DNA from: Humibacillus sp. DSM 29435
Lineage (GTDB): Bacteria; Actinomycetota; Actinomycetes; Actinomycetales; Dermatophilaceae
Assembly: GCF_001758225.1 (NCBI RefSeq)
Contig: NZ_MAST01000051.1
Location: 62,001 to 126,000 of the forward strand
Length of the DNA stretch: 64,000 bases
Direction: 5' to 3'
The notes beneath the pieces were generated by a model that did not search any database, was not told the origin of the DNA, and was given only the letters and a program-made list of their open reading frames with translations. This document shows, in pieces, positions 29,156 through 38,805 of the stretch (position 1 is its first letter; each line of letters starts with the position of its first letter). The position numbers and the translations under genes are program-made.

Positions 29156-29472
29156 CGGGTTGTCTCCGGCTCGTCCGGCTCGTCGGCGTGGATCGAGGGC
29201 CTCGGTTCGGGCTCTTCGGAGTTGGTCGCCATGAACCGGGTCACGGCCACCCCTCCGACGAAGCTGACGAGACCCAGGATCATGAGCAGCGGAAGGCTCG
29301 TTGACGTGCGGTGCCAGACCGATTCCATGGCGATCCCGGCGATGACGATGATGAGCAGGATCTCGGTCGCGATGATGCGGTCGAGGTTGTTCGGGCCGCG
29401 GTAGATGCGCACCAGCACCAGCGCAGCAGCGGCACCGAGCATGAGCATGGCAGCGGCAGCGACGATGGTCAC
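29152..29472 (-). CDS. mrpF: Mrp Na+/H+ antiporter subunit F
   Basis: Three-helix subunit, 106 aa from GTG 29472, which overlaps the mrpE stop as GTGA. The family motif is VRIYRGPNNLDRIIATE, followed by ESVWHRTSTSLPLLMILGL. A longer frame upstream is antisense noise over mrpE. The acidic, Pro- and Glu-rich tail is probably cytoplasmic. Confidence 0.93.
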   Translation of the reverse strand: MTIVAAAAMLMLGAAAALVLVRIYRGPNNLDRIIATEILLIIVIAGIAMESVWHRTSTSLPLLMILGLVSFVGGVAVTRFMATNSEEPEPRPSIHADEPDEPETTR

Positions 29473-30089
29473 GTTGCCTCGCTCAAAGGGGTGGCGGCGC
29501 GCCCCGAGTGTTTCTTCTGCTCGAGAGCGGCGATCTCCGCTCGGGAGCCGAGCGCCCTGATCACCCGTTCCTCGACCTCGAGCACGTTGCGCCGCTGGGC
29601 CTCGATCGCTCCCGGCCGGCCCACGTCGATGAGGTGCAGGTAGAGCATCGAGCTCGACCGCCGCGCCTCGATGACGACCGAGCCCGGCACGAGCGTGACC
29701 AGCTCGGCGGTGATGGTGAGGTAGAAGTCGGAGCGTGACCGCAGCTGCACGCCGATGACGGCGTTCTGCGGGGTGCGGGCCCCGAGGGCGAGGCGCAGCA
29801 CCTGCCACGACGAGAGCGCCAGGTCGAACAGGAACCGGCCGATGAGCATCGCGTACCGCAGGGGCCGGAACGACCCGGCGTACTGGATCGAGGGAAGCGG
29901 GAACGCGAGCGTCACGAAAAGACCGACGAGCAGACCGTTGACCAGGTTGCCCCAGCTGAGCTGGTCCCACAACAGCATCCAGACCGTGGCGATCGCCACG
30001 ACCGCGCGTGGTTGGAGCTGACGGCGTCGTCCCCGCGGGCCGTCGGAGCGGGTGGCCTCAGCGGCATCCGGGGTGCTGGGGTGCGTCAT
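29469..30089 (-). CDS. mrpE: Mrp Na+/H+ antiporter subunit E
   Basis: MnhE subunit of 206 aa with three membrane segments near the N-terminus (WGNLVNGLLVGLFVTLAFPL) and a conserved soluble part with NAVIGVQLRSRSDFYLTI and ELVTLVPGSVVIE. A 30-residue Arg-rich start precedes the first helix. Overlaps mrpD as ATGA. Confidence 0.93.
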   Translation of the reverse strand: MTHPSTPDAAEATRSDGPRGRRRQLQPRAVVAIATVWMLLWDQLSWGNLVNGLLVGLFVTLAFPLPSIQYAGSFRPLRYAMLIGRFLFDLALSSWQVLRLALGARTPQNAVIGVQLRSRSDFYLTITAELVTLVPGSVVIEARRSSSMLYLHLIDVGRPGAIEAQRRNVLEVEERVIRALGSRAEIAALEQKKHSGRAATPLSEAT

Positions 30090-31780
30090 CGGCGCACCTC
30101 GACGGGAAGCACCGACGTGATGTAGGGCTGTCGGCCGATGAGGTCGGCGGCGGCCCGTTGCGTGTAGCTGAAGAGTGGGCCCGCGGCGAAAGTGATGACC
30201 AGGCCGACGGCCGTCATGGCGGCGGTGGCCGCCATCATCGTGCGCGGTAGGGATCGGGCGTTCGTCTCGAGTCGTTCGCCCGTGGCCGGGTCGGCATCGA
30301 GCGCAATCATGGCCGCCCGACCGGTGCGACCGATGGAGACCGCGGCGAGGTTGGCGTTCTCGACGGCGCTCACCTCGACCTCGGCCGCCGTCGTGTCACC
30401 ACTGCCCGGCTCGAGCAGGTCGCTCGTGGCGCGTGCCTCCACGAGACTGCGCCAGAACGCCTGGCTCCACACCTTGGTCAGGGCGTAGAGGGTCAGCAGG
30501 CTCGTGACGATGCCGGCCGTGACGAGTACCCACGCCAGCGGGGTGCCGACCTCGATCCCCGCCTGCACGAGCCCGATCTTGGCCAGGAAGCCGGACAGCG
30601 GCGGGATGCCGGACAGGTTCATGGCCGCGACGAAGAACAAGATCGCGAGGGCCGGTGATGCGAGCGCCAGGCCACCGAGCCGGTGGAGCGACGTGGTGCC
30701 GGCCAGCCGCTCGACCAGGCCGGTGATGAGAAACAGGGCCGCCTGGATGGTGATGTGGTGCACGACGTAGAAGATGGCCCCCGCCATGCCGTGCGGGGTG
30801 GCGAGCGCGATGCCGAAGATCATGTAGCCGATGTGGCTGACGAGCGTGAACGACAGGATGCGCTTCAGGCCCGACTGCGACACGGCGCCGAGAATGCCCA
30901 CCACCATCGTCAGCAATGCCGCCCACATGAGTAGGCCCTGGAGGGGGGAGTCGGGAAACAGCAGCGTCTGCACGCGGATGATCGCGTAGACGCCGACCTT
31001 GGTGAGCAGCCCGGCGAACACGGCCGAGACGGGAGCCGGGGCCGTGGGGTAGCTGTCGGGAAGCCACGCCGACATGGGAAAGACCGCCGCCTTGACCGCA
31101 AAGGCGGTGAGCAGGCTGAGCTGCAGTACGAGGCTGACGCCCGGCGAGATGTCTCCCAGCCGGATCGCGAGCTGCGCCATGTTGACCGTGCCGGTGGCGG
31201 CGTAGACGCCGGCTATGGCGACGAGGAAGAGCGCCGAGCTGAGCAGGCTGACCACGACGTAGGTGGTGCTGGCGTGGATACGGGTTGCCGTTCCACCGAG
31301 CGTGATGAGCACGAACGAGGCGAAGAGGAGGATCTCGAAACCGACGAAGAGGTTGAACAGGTCGCCGGCCAGGAACGAGTTGGCGACGCCGGCCGTGAGC
31401 ACGAGGTAGGTCGGGTGGAAGATCGACAACGGCGTCTGCTGGCCGTCGTCGTTGTCGTCGGCGCTGCCCTGCCCGATGGCGAAGACGAGCACGATGAGCG
31501 TTACCACACTCGAGACGAGCAGCATCAGCGAGCTCAGCCGGTCGGCGACCAGGGCGATGCCGAGCGGTGCGTCCCAGCCGCCGAGCCAGAGCACCTGCGG
31601 CCCGTTCGCGTCGGTCTGGTGCACGAGCACTGCGGCCACGACGACCACGAGGCTGAGCACGGTGACGCTCGTCGTGCGCTGCAACCGGGCCGAGCGTCGG
31701 AACGCGAGAGTCAACGCCGCGCCGAACAGGGGCAGCAGAACCGGCATCGGCACGAGAGCCGGCATCGCGAGCTCGTTCAT
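30086..31780 (-). CDS. mrpD: Mrp Na+/H+ antiporter subunit D
   Basis: Complex I-like proton-translocating subunit (564 aa, about 14 helices), related to NuoL/M/N. Functional segments include NLFVGFEILLFASF, the Lys-containing SLLTAFAVKAAVFPMSAWLPDSYPTAP region (read as AVKAAVFPMSAWLPDSYP) and LKRILSFTLVSHIGYM. A 70-residue cytoplasmic loop near the C-terminus is Ala/Glu-rich. Overlaps mrpC by four bases. Confidence 0.95.
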   Translation of the reverse strand: MNELAMPALVPMPVLLPLFGAALTLAFRRSARLQRTTSVTVLSLVVVVAAVLVHQTDANGPQVLWLGGWDAPLGIALVADRLSSLMLLVSSVVTLIVLVFAIGQGSADDNDDGQQTPLSIFHPTYLVLTAGVANSFLAGDLFNLFVGFEILLFASFVLITLGGTATRIHASTTYVVVSLLSSALFLVAIAGVYAATGTVNMAQLAIRLGDISPGVSLVLQLSLLTAFAVKAAVFPMSAWLPDSYPTAPAPVSAVFAGLLTKVGVYAIIRVQTLLFPDSPLQGLLMWAALLTMVVGILGAVSQSGLKRILSFTLVSHIGYMIFGIALATPHGMAGAIFYVVHHITIQAALFLITGLVERLAGTTSLHRLGGLALASPALAILFFVAAMNLSGIPPLSGFLAKIGLVQAGIEVGTPLAWVLVTAGIVTSLLTLYALTKVWSQAFWRSLVEARATSDLLEPGSGDTTAAEVEVSAVENANLAAVSIGRTGRAAMIALDADPATGERLETNARSLPRTMMAATAAMTAVGLVITFAAGPLFSYTQRAAADLIGRQPYITSVLPVEVRR

Positions 31781-32355
31781 GGCCGCCCACCCCCCACGAC
31801 CTGATCACCGGTCGGCTGCCGCTGGTCGGGGCCGTCGGGCCACTCGCCCGCCAGCTCGTCGGAGGTCGTCGTCGGCACCTCGGAGGGGTCATAGGTCTCT
31901 GACGTCTCACGGGCCTCGGCCAGCCGCTGGATGCGGGCGTCCTCGGCATCGTCGGGAACGTCGTCGGTGCCGGAGATCTGCCACAGGCGGTAGGCGAGAG
32001 CGAGCAGGAAGCCGATCGTGGCGAGTGAGATGACGATCGCGGTCAGCACCATGGCCTGGGGCAGGGGGTCGCTCATCTCGCTGGGTGCGGCCGAGCCCAC
32101 GAACGGAGCCGCGCCGGCCGCGCCGCTCACCACCATGAAGAGCACCGCCACCCCGTTGCCGATGAGCAGCAGGCCGAGCAGCACCCGCACGAGGCTACGG
32201 TCGAGCAGCAGCGAGGTGCCGGTCGCCACGAGAGCGGCAACGATGACCACAAGGGTCAGGCTCGGTCGCAGGGTCGCCTCGATCAGGGCCGGGGCGACAG
32301 CGCTGTGCGCCGACGCAGCAGCGACCGCCGCAACCGGGGTCATCGTCGCGATCAC
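31777..32355 (-). CDS. mrpC: Mrp Na+/H+ antiporter subunit C
   Basis: NuoK-like three-helix subunit. VRVLLGLLLIGNGVAVLFM and DPLPQAMVLTAIVISLATI are diagnostic. At 192 aa it is longer than the usual 110-130, mainly from an acidic 60-residue cytoplasmic tail. Overlaps mrpA by four bases. Confidence 0.95.
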   Translation of the reverse strand: MIATMTPVAAVAAASAHSAVAPALIEATLRPSLTLVVIVAALVATGTSLLLDRSLVRVLLGLLLIGNGVAVLFMVVSGAAGAAPFVGSAAPSEMSDPLPQAMVLTAIVISLATIGFLLALAYRLWQISGTDDVPDDAEDARIQRLAEARETSETYDPSEVPTTTSDELAGEWPDGPDQRQPTGDQVVGGGRP

Positions 32356-35198
32356 GAGACCACCTCCTGACTGCGCTCTTCCTCGGCCATCTGCCGGTCG
32401 ATGCCGGTGCCCAGGCTGCGCACGATGTCGAGCATCATGCCGACGACGATGAGGTAGACGCCGACGTCGAAGGTGAGCGAGCTGACGATGTGCACCTCAC
32501 CCCAGATCGGCCAGGAGAAGTCGAACGAGGTGGTTTCGAGGATGGTGCCGCCGAAGGCGAGTGGGGCCACGGCTGACCCGATCGCCACCAGCAGCCCGAG
32601 ACCGACCACCAGGCCCGCGTCGACGGGCAGCGCCTCGTCGAGCTCGTAGCGACCGCCCGCGAGGTAGCGCACCACGAGCGCCAGACCCGCGACGAGCCCG
32701 CCGGCGAAGCCGCCGCCCGGCTGGTTGTGACCGGAGAAGAGCAGGTAGAGCGAGGCCGCCAGCATGACGTGGAAGATCAGGCGGGTGACCACCTCGAACA
32801 CGATCGAACGTCGCTCACGCCGCATGATGGAGCCACCGCGCAGCCAGGTGACCCCCTCCGGTTCGCCGCCCGTCACGGTCTTGGCGCTCGCCGTTGACAG
32901 CCGGGTGTTGCGGGTGCGTACGAAGACGAGGCTGGCGATGCCGGTCGCGGCGGCCACGAGCACCGACACCTCGCCGAGGGTGTCCCACGCCCGGATGTCG
33001 ACGAGCGTGACGTTGACGATGTTCTTCCCGTGACCGAACTCGTAGGCCTGGGCGGGGAACTCGGCCGAGACGGGTAGCGCCTTGCGGGCACCGGAAGAGA
33101 CCAGGGCGATGGCGGCGACCGAAACGCCCACCGCGACGCCGACCAGAATGCGCCAGGTTCGGGCCGGGGAGTCCGGGTGTCGGGTGAACTTCGCCGGAAG
33201 GCGACGCAGCGTGAGCACGAACACCACGAGCCCGACGGTCTCGACCAGCATCTGGGTGATGCCGAGGTCAGGTGCTCCGTGCAGGATGAAGAGCAGCGAC
33301 GAGCCGTAGCCGGTCACGCTCACCAGAAGCACCGCAGTGAGGCGTCGGCGGGTCAGCAGCACCAGAACGCAGGCCGCGACGACCACGACTCCGACGACCG
33401 CCTGAGCAGGGCTGTCCCACAAGCGGATCGAAGGCATTGTGCCGCGGGTCAGGGCAGCGACGCCAGGAAGCGCCACGAACACCAGCAGGATGCCGGTCAG
33501 GTAGATGGGCAGCGAACCGCGCTGGGTGAACGCCGTCGTCTCGACCGCCCACCGGTCGACCCCGCGCATGACCCGGTTGTAGCCGCGTTCCCCGTCGACG
33601 ACCGAAGGCACCCTCGCCTGGGCCCTTCCGACGCCGTCACGCCACACGAACAGGGCGCCGCCGACGACGAGCGAGACGAGCGAGAGCACCAGCGGAACCG
33701 TGAGCCCGTGCCAGAGCGAGAGAGAGGTGGGGGCGGCTCCCTCGAACGGGTCGGCGTAGGGCATGAGGAACGGCGACTCGACGGGGGCGAGCACCCCGGC
33801 GAGCAGCGACAGCGTGCCCAGCAGCAGGGGCGCGACGACGAAGCCCGGATGCGGGGCCCGCACCCGCGTCGGCGCCACCCCGGGCTTGGTCGCGAACGCA
33901 CCCCAGATGAACCGGGCGGTGTAGGCGGCCGTGAGGGCCGAGCCGACGACGAGGGTGACCAGGGCGAGCGCGGACAGGGCGGGGGGCAGTGGGGCTCCGG
34001 ATCGTGAAGCGTCCCAGAGCGCTTCGAGGGCGCCCTCCTTGGCCACGAAGCCGGCCAGTGGCACCACCCCGGCCATCGACAGCGCGGCGAGGCAGGCCGG
34101 GACCGACACCGGCAGCAGGCTCCGACCCACCCCTGACAGCTCACGCAGGTCGCGGGTGCCGGTGCACTTGTCGATGACCCCCACGGTGAGGAACAGCGTC
34201 GACTTGAACAGTCCGTGAGCGAGCACGAGCATGATCGCCGCCAGGGCCGACGTCTTCGTGCCGAGCCCGGCGATCGCCACGATGAAGCCGAGCTGGCTGA
34301 CCGTGCCGTAGGCGAGGAGCAGCTTGATGTCGTGCTGTCGCAGTGCCCGCCAGCCGCCGACGAGCATGGTGAACAGGCCGAGCCCGAGGGTCAGTGCGTG
34401 CCAGCCCGGGGAGCCGGCGAAGATGGGGGCCAGCAGGGCGACGAGATAGATGCCGGCCTTGACCATCGCGGCGGCGTGCAGGTAGGCGCTGACGGGGGTG
34501 GGCGCCGCCATTGCCCCCGGCAGCCAGAAGTGGAACGGCACGAGCGCCGACTTCGACAGGGCGCCGACGAGCAGCAGAACGACCGCCACGGTCGTCACGG
34601 CGTCGGGAGGGGGAGGCGCGGCCAGCAGCCCGCTGATCGAGTAGGTGTGGTGCACGCCGAGGGCGATGATGCCGACGAGCATGGCTAGGCCGCCCGCGGT
34701 GGTCACCATCAGCGCCTGCATGGCGGAGCGACGGTTCGTCGAGCTCGCCGGGTTGTGCCCGATGAGCAGGTACGACAAGACGGTCGTCAGCTCCCAGAAG
34801 ACGTAGAGCACGAGGAAGTTGTCGGTCAGCACCAGGCCGAACATCGCCCCGGCGAAGGCGGTGAACACGGCGGAGAAGCGCCAGAGCGTCGGGTCGTCGT
34901 CACGGAAGTACCACCGGCAGTAGACGAGCACGAGGGCGCCCACACCGGTCACCAGCAGACCGAGCAGCCACGAGAGCGTCGTGAGGCGGAAGTCGATGCC
35001 GAGCCCGAGACCGGGCACCCACGAGAAGCTCTGGGTCGGGTAACGACCGTCGCGCACCGTGGTCGCGACGGAGACCAGCCAACCGAACCCGGCGGCGGGG
35101 GCGAGGGCGAGCACCAGGAAGGCCCGGGCGCGCAGCAGCCTGACCAGCAGCGGGGCGAGCCCGGCAGCGACCAGGTGCAGCATCAGCAGTTGTGCCAC
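32352..35198 (-). CDS. mrpA: Mrp Na+/H+ antiporter subunit A fused to subunit B
   Basis: Largest subunit of the antiporter, 948 aa. Residues about 1-600 are the NuoL-like proton channel (WELTTVLSYLLIGHNP, KSALVPFHFWLPGAMAAPTPVSAYLHAA), about 600-770 the MrpA C-terminal DUF4040/MbeE-type region, and from about residue 790 a complete MnhB domain (LLFSGHNQPGGGFAGGLVAG). No separate mrpB is present, so the operon is A/B-C-D-E-F-G. GTG start with GAGGGG before it; TAGGAT at 35242-35247 on the minus strand may be the -10. Function: Na+/H+ exchange for pH and salt homeostasis. Confidence 0.95.
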   Translation of the reverse strand: MAQLLMLHLVAAGLAPLLVRLLRARAFLVLALAPAAGFGWLVSVATTVRDGRYPTQSFSWVPGLGLGIDFRLTTLSWLLGLLVTGVGALVLVYCRWYFRDDDPTLWRFSAVFTAFAGAMFGLVLTDNFLVLYVFWELTTVLSYLLIGHNPASSTNRRSAMQALMVTTAGGLAMLVGIIALGVHHTYSISGLLAAPPPPDAVTTVAVVLLLVGALSKSALVPFHFWLPGAMAAPTPVSAYLHAAAMVKAGIYLVALLAPIFAGSPGWHALTLGLGLFTMLVGGWRALRQHDIKLLLAYGTVSQLGFIVAIAGLGTKTSALAAIMLVLAHGLFKSTLFLTVGVIDKCTGTRDLRELSGVGRSLLPVSVPACLAALSMAGVVPLAGFVAKEGALEALWDASRSGAPLPPALSALALVTLVVGSALTAAYTARFIWGAFATKPGVAPTRVRAPHPGFVVAPLLLGTLSLLAGVLAPVESPFLMPYADPFEGAAPTSLSLWHGLTVPLVLSLVSLVVGGALFVWRDGVGRAQARVPSVVDGERGYNRVMRGVDRWAVETTAFTQRGSLPIYLTGILLVFVALPGVAALTRGTMPSIRLWDSPAQAVVGVVVVAACVLVLLTRRRLTAVLLVSVTGYGSSLLFILHGAPDLGITQMLVETVGLVVFVLTLRRLPAKFTRHPDSPARTWRILVGVAVGVSVAAIALVSSGARKALPVSAEFPAQAYEFGHGKNIVNVTLVDIRAWDTLGEVSVLVAAATGIASLVFVRTRNTRLSTASAKTVTGGEPEGVTWLRGGSIMRRERRSIVFEVVTRLIFHVMLAASLYLLFSGHNQPGGGFAGGLVAGLALVVRYLAGGRYELDEALPVDAGLVVGLGLLVAIGSAVAPLAFGGTILETTSFDFSWPIWGEVHIVSSLTFDVGVYLIVVGMMLDIVRSLGTGIDRQMAEEERSQEVVS

Positions 35199-35254
35199 GG
35201 CGGCCCCTCGGTCGGGTGGTCAGGACGATTGCTGAGCGCCAATCCTAGACGCGC

Positions 35255-35293
35255 CGAAGGGCCACGCCGACCATTGGCCGGCGAGGCCCTTCG
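35255..35293. terminator. hairpin after the M6 protease gene
   Basis: CGAAGGGCC (35255-35263) pairs with GGCCCTTCG (35285-35293), with an inner CGCC/GGCG pair. It lies 19 bases past the protease stop on the minus strand and just before the putative mrpA promoter. Confidence 0.75.
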
Positions 35294-35311
35294 TCGTGAC
35301 CGCGGGTGGGG

Positions 35312-37762
35312 TCAGCACTTCGGCTGCACCTTCACCGTCAACGTCTGGCCCTTGGCGGTGGAGCTGACGACCCGGATCGTCGTACCGGTCTTCGGCACGT
35401 TCACGCCGTACCAGCCCGGCTGGTAGCGGCCGGGGTGCTCGCCGGTCGCGCCGTGCTCGTCGGAGTCGTACCAGTACTTCTTCGTGTCGTCGAAGACGGG
35501 AGCAGCGCTCCGGCCCCAGACCCTCTGCGTCTCGCCGTCCTTGTGCAGGGTGATCGTCTCGGTTCTCTCGAGCCCGAAGGTCGAGTCGTACGAGAGGATG
35601 CGGGGTCGCATCAGGGTGCCGTCGGCCCAGTGGGTGAACCCCGGGTGGGCGTCGACCGGGAGCACGAGCCCCGACCCCGGGTGGTCGCCGACGTTGTTGT
35701 CCGTCTGCGAGCCGTCCCAGTAGTTGATGAGCATCCCGTTCTGGTACGGGTAGTTCTCGACCCGGTCGGGGGTCGTGGTGAGGAACCCGAAGTTGTAGGC
35801 CGTCTTGAGTGACGTGTCGTAACCGTCGTACTGCCGGTTCTCGGCGATGTACGCGTTGAAGTACGACTGCACCTCGGTGCCGGTCGTCGACACGAAGCCG
35901 TCGAAGGTCCAGCCCTCGGTGTCGGTCTCGGCCGTGCCGATCAGGGCGCCGTCGAGGGCGACCTGGTCGATGTTGATGCCGGGGAAGGTGGCCGCGACAT
36001 CGGTCCAGTAGCGGAACCGCACCGCAGTCGTGCCAGCAGGCAGGGTGCCCGTGACGTCGACCCACGCGCCGTCGCTCGAGCCGGTGATGCCCTGGCCCTG
36101 GTTCTGCTCGTTCGGGTTGGCCGTGGTGGACAGGTTCGTCGCGACCGGAGTCCACGTCGAGCCGTCAGGCGAGGCCTCGAGATAGGCGTAGTCCCAGTCC
36201 TGCTCGATGTCGTAGCTGACCTTGGCGGACAGCACACCGGCAGTGGCCGCGTGCGTCATCGTGGTCTCGATCTCATCGCCCGAGGTGCTCCAGTACATCT
36301 TCTCGCCGGCGAACGGCGTGCCGATGTCGAGGGCCACCTGCTTCTCGGGCAGCACGGTGAACAGCGCCTGCACCGACCTCTTGCTCGCCGGTGCGTTCGT
36401 GCCGAGCTTGTGGACCGAGCGCTCGTCAGACTGAGCGATGTCGTAGAAGGGGCCCTTCTTGCCCTGCGGCTGCAGCCAGCCGAGCTGGAAGAGCTCGAAG
36501 GCCCCCATGTCGGTGGGGGCGTCGCCGATGCCCTTGCGCGAACCGTCGCCGATGTTCGCGCCCGAGCTCATCAGCGTCCAGAAGGCGGTGCTGTTCTCGG
36601 CGCCTCCGGTGTTGCCGGAGGTGTCGTAGAGGTCAGGTAGACCGAGGTCGTGGCCGAACTCGTGGGCGAAGACGCCGAGACCACCGTTCTCGGGTTGAAC
36701 CGTGTAGTCGTAGACCCACATCCCGGTCGAGTGGTTGGGCACGTCGGGGCTGGACACGAGCCCGCCGTTGGTGCCGATGTCGACTCCGGCGCCGAGCGGG
36801 CCGCCGGCCTGCAGGTTCGCGGCCGAGCGGTGGCTCCAGATGGCGTCCGAGCCCTGGTTCGGGTCGCCGGCGGCCTCATCGCCCCCTGCGTGCACGATCT
36901 GGAAATGGTCGATGACGCCGTCGGGCTCGTCGAAGTTGCCGTCGCCGTCGATGTCGTAGCGGTCCTGCTGGTCGAACGTCTTGAGGTAGGCCGTGATCTC
37001 CGGCATGGTCATGCCCGCGTCAAGGCGGCCCTGCACCCACATCGCCAGGGCGTCGCGCACGAGCGCCTTCGAGGTGGCGCAGACGATGTCGCCGCAGTAG
37101 TTGCGGCCGTACAGCGCCTCGTTGAAGGGGACCTTGACCCAGTCGGTGACCGTGCCTTCGACCGAGTAGCGACCCGACGACTGCGTCTCGTAGTACTTCG
37201 CCATGCGGTTGAAGTACATGTTCTCGTAGTGCGCCTTGGTGTAGTCCTTCAGCCACAGGGTGCTGTTGTCGACCTTGCGGTCGGGCGCCGGGATCTGGTT
37301 GTGCAGGGGCCCGGTCACATCGGTGGTGCTGCCGTCGGGCGGCGGGCCCTGGAACACCGCGTTGGGGTACTGCTGGTCACCGAACTCGACGATGACGACG
37401 AAGATCTTGTCGGTGCCCTCGCGTTCCAGCTGAACGTACTTTCCCTTGCCCTTCGCGGCGCCCGACCTTGCAGCACTGGAGGTGCCACCGACCTGGGCGA
37501 CCTTGCCCTGGGCGCTCGGGTCGCCAAGGATGCGCCGCTGCAGTGCCTTCTGACGCAGGGCGTCCTGCTTGACGGCCTGCGGTGGGCGAAGGTTGTCGTC
37601 GACGGATGCCGTTGACGATGCACCGGTCGTGCCGGTGGCGCTGGGGGTTCCGGCCGCGAGAGCCGCCTGGACCGGAGTGGCTGCAGCGGCTCCGGCGACC
37701 AGGGCCCCGGAGGCGAGCACGCCGATGAGTCTGCGTCGCCGCGAGATGAGTGAGTGACCCAC
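35312..37762 (-). CDS. secreted M6 family metalloprotease (immune inhibitor A-like)
   Basis: Extracellular zinc protease of 816 aa. A signal sequence (RRRRLIGVLASGALVAGAA) is followed by a propeptide-like region rich in Gln and Lys. The zinc site HEFGHDLGLPD is at residues 367-377, with the family's FWTLMSSGAN downstream. A MAM/jelly-roll-like domain follows (about 490-650), then an immune inhibitor A-type C-terminal region. GTG start. Several Asp-rich stretches could bind calcium. The upstream 238 bases are AT-rich for this genome and include the palindrome ACCACGTGGT at 37849-37858. InhA homologues degrade host defence peptides in pathogens, but environmental actinomycetes use them for nutrition. 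Confidence 0.92.
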   Translation of the reverse strand: MGHSLISRRRRLIGVLASGALVAGAAAATPVQAALAAGTPSATGTTGASSTASVDDNLRPPQAVKQDALRQKALQRRILGDPSAQGKVAQVGGTSSAARSGAAKGKGKYVQLEREGTDKIFVVIVEFGDQQYPNAVFQGPPPDGSTTDVTGPLHNQIPAPDRKVDNSTLWLKDYTKAHYENMYFNRMAKYYETQSSGRYSVEGTVTDWVKVPFNEALYGRNYCGDIVCATSKALVRDALAMWVQGRLDAGMTMPEITAYLKTFDQQDRYDIDGDGNFDEPDGVIDHFQIVHAGGDEAAGDPNQGSDAIWSHRSAANLQAGGPLGAGVDIGTNGGLVSSPDVPNHSTGMWVYDYTVQPENGGLGVFAHEFGHDLGLPDLYDTSGNTGGAENSTAFWTLMSSGANIGDGSRKGIGDAPTDMGAFELFQLGWLQPQGKKGPFYDIAQSDERSVHKLGTNAPASKRSVQALFTVLPEKQVALDIGTPFAGEKMYWSTSGDEIETTMTHAATAGVLSAKVSYDIEQDWDYAYLEASPDGSTWTPVATNLSTTANPNEQNQGQGITGSSDGAWVDVTGTLPAGTTAVRFRYWTDVAATFPGINIDQVALDGALIGTAETDTEGWTFDGFVSTTGTEVQSYFNAYIAENRQYDGYDTSLKTAYNFGFLTTTPDRVENYPYQNGMLINYWDGSQTDNNVGDHPGSGLVLPVDAHPGFTHWADGTLMRPRILSYDSTFGLERTETITLHKDGETQRVWGRSAAPVFDDTKKYWYDSDEHGATGEHPGRYQPGWYGVNVPKTGTTIRVVSSTAKGQTLTVKVQPKC

Positions 37763-37848
37763 GAAGGACCGTCCTTAATGTGCGAGTGACCGATGGACAG
37801 CGCCGCGGGCCACCATCACCTCTGCCTCGAGCGCTGGCCCAGTCAAGT

Positions 37849-37858
37849 ACCACGTGGT
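37849..37858. promoter_or_regulatory. 10-bp perfect palindrome upstream of the M6 protease
   Basis: ACCACGTGGT lies about 87 bases before the protease start in an AT-rich spacer (37860-37930). It may be a regulator site; no regulator can be named. Confidence 0.35.
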
Positions 37859-38000
37859 GAGACGCCACAGAGTGTTCAACCATCGTTATCCAAAAGAGAT
37901 CATAAATAGGGCGAAAACTCAGACTTTGCGGAGAGGTCCGGCGAGGTGTCACCCGCCCGGTCGACGGATCGAGATCGTCTCGGCGTTGGTGTCGACGACG

Positions 38001-38714
38001 TCAGAAGGTCGCGTACGTCGCTCGCGCGATGAACAGCCCGTGCTGGTGCTTGCTGTCGACGCAGGTCATGCCGGCCTCCTCGCTGAGGCAGGAGAACGAT
38101 GTGCCGTCCGGGCTCCAGCGCTTGCCGTACGCGAGCTTCGGCGCTCCGGGAACCCGGATCGTGTCGGAGTTGCAGATCGGCCTCGCCCCCGCCGCCGTCA
38201 GCTCGACCCGGCCGACGTCTGTCGCGCCGCCACCGCCGGGGCATGGCGTCGCTTTCGGGGCCGGGGCCCGCCCCGTGCCGACCTCACAGGCGACTGCGGC
38301 GCCGTTGTCGACGACGCCACAGAAGATGTTGTCGCTCGGGCTGACGACCGAGGTGGCAGCGGCATCCGACGCGGCAGCCTTCGACACCCGGGAGCTGGCC
38401 TCGGCGAAGTCGGCGGGGGCGCCGCGCAGCTTACCGACGCGCACCGGCGGTGGACCGCTCGGATCCAGCGACGGCGCCGTGACCGTCGGCACCGACGACG
38501 GGCCGGCCGGCGCCGCCGGGACAGCCGTAGGGCCGGGCGTCACGGTGGTGCCGTCGGAGTACACCGTCACGGTGGTCACGGGGGGCGCCGGTGACGTCGA
38601 GCCGCAGCCGGTGAGCAGAGCAAACCCCACCACGCCCACCGTCGCGGCCAAGCAGGTGCGGATGCGGGTCCGAGCGAGTGGGGCGTGGTCGATCATGGGC
38701 GCCGAGTCTGGCAC
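38001..38714 (-). CDS. predicted lipoprotein of unknown function
   Basis: Exported lipoprotein: a basic start, a hydrophobic segment and the lipobox LLTGC, then about 70 residues rich in Thr, Pro and Val. The folded part has six or more Cys residues and a segment SPSDNIFCGV resembling the SPSGNIxC motif of a Cys-rich actinobacterial family (DUF6636-like, from memory). It ends in a Cys-containing DGTSFSCLSEEAGMTCVD. Length 237 aa from GTG 38714; the ATG at 38696 is another possible start. Function unknown. Confidence 0.75.
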   Translation of the reverse strand: MPDSAPMIDHAPLARTRIRTCLAATVGVVGFALLTGCGSTSPAPPVTTVTVYSDGTTVTPGPTAVPAAPAGPSSVPTVTAPSLDPSGPPPVRVGKLRGAPADFAEASSRVSKAAASDAAATSVVSPSDNIFCGVVDNGAAVACEVGTGRAPAPKATPCPGGGGATDVGRVELTAAGARPICNSDTIRVPGAPKLAYGKRWSPDGTSFSCLSEEAGMTCVDSKHQHGLFIARATYATF

Positions 38715-38793
38715 GGATCCTGGGCCTGGTCGGATCTGGTCGGCTCTCGTCTGCTCTGGTCGGCACGGTGCAGGGCGTGGACCGCCGGTGACC

Positions 38794-38799
38794 TACCCT
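38794..38799 (+). promoter_or_regulatory. -10 element of a likely leaderless SURF1 promoter
   Basis: TACCCT, six bases, then GTG 38806. This favours 38806 over the in-frame GTG at 38788. Confidence 0.45.
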
Positions 38800-38805
38800 G
38801 AAGGG

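Noticed and set aside
33177-34007. 276-codon plus-strand frame over mrpA
   Set aside because: Antisense to a clear NuoL-like gene.
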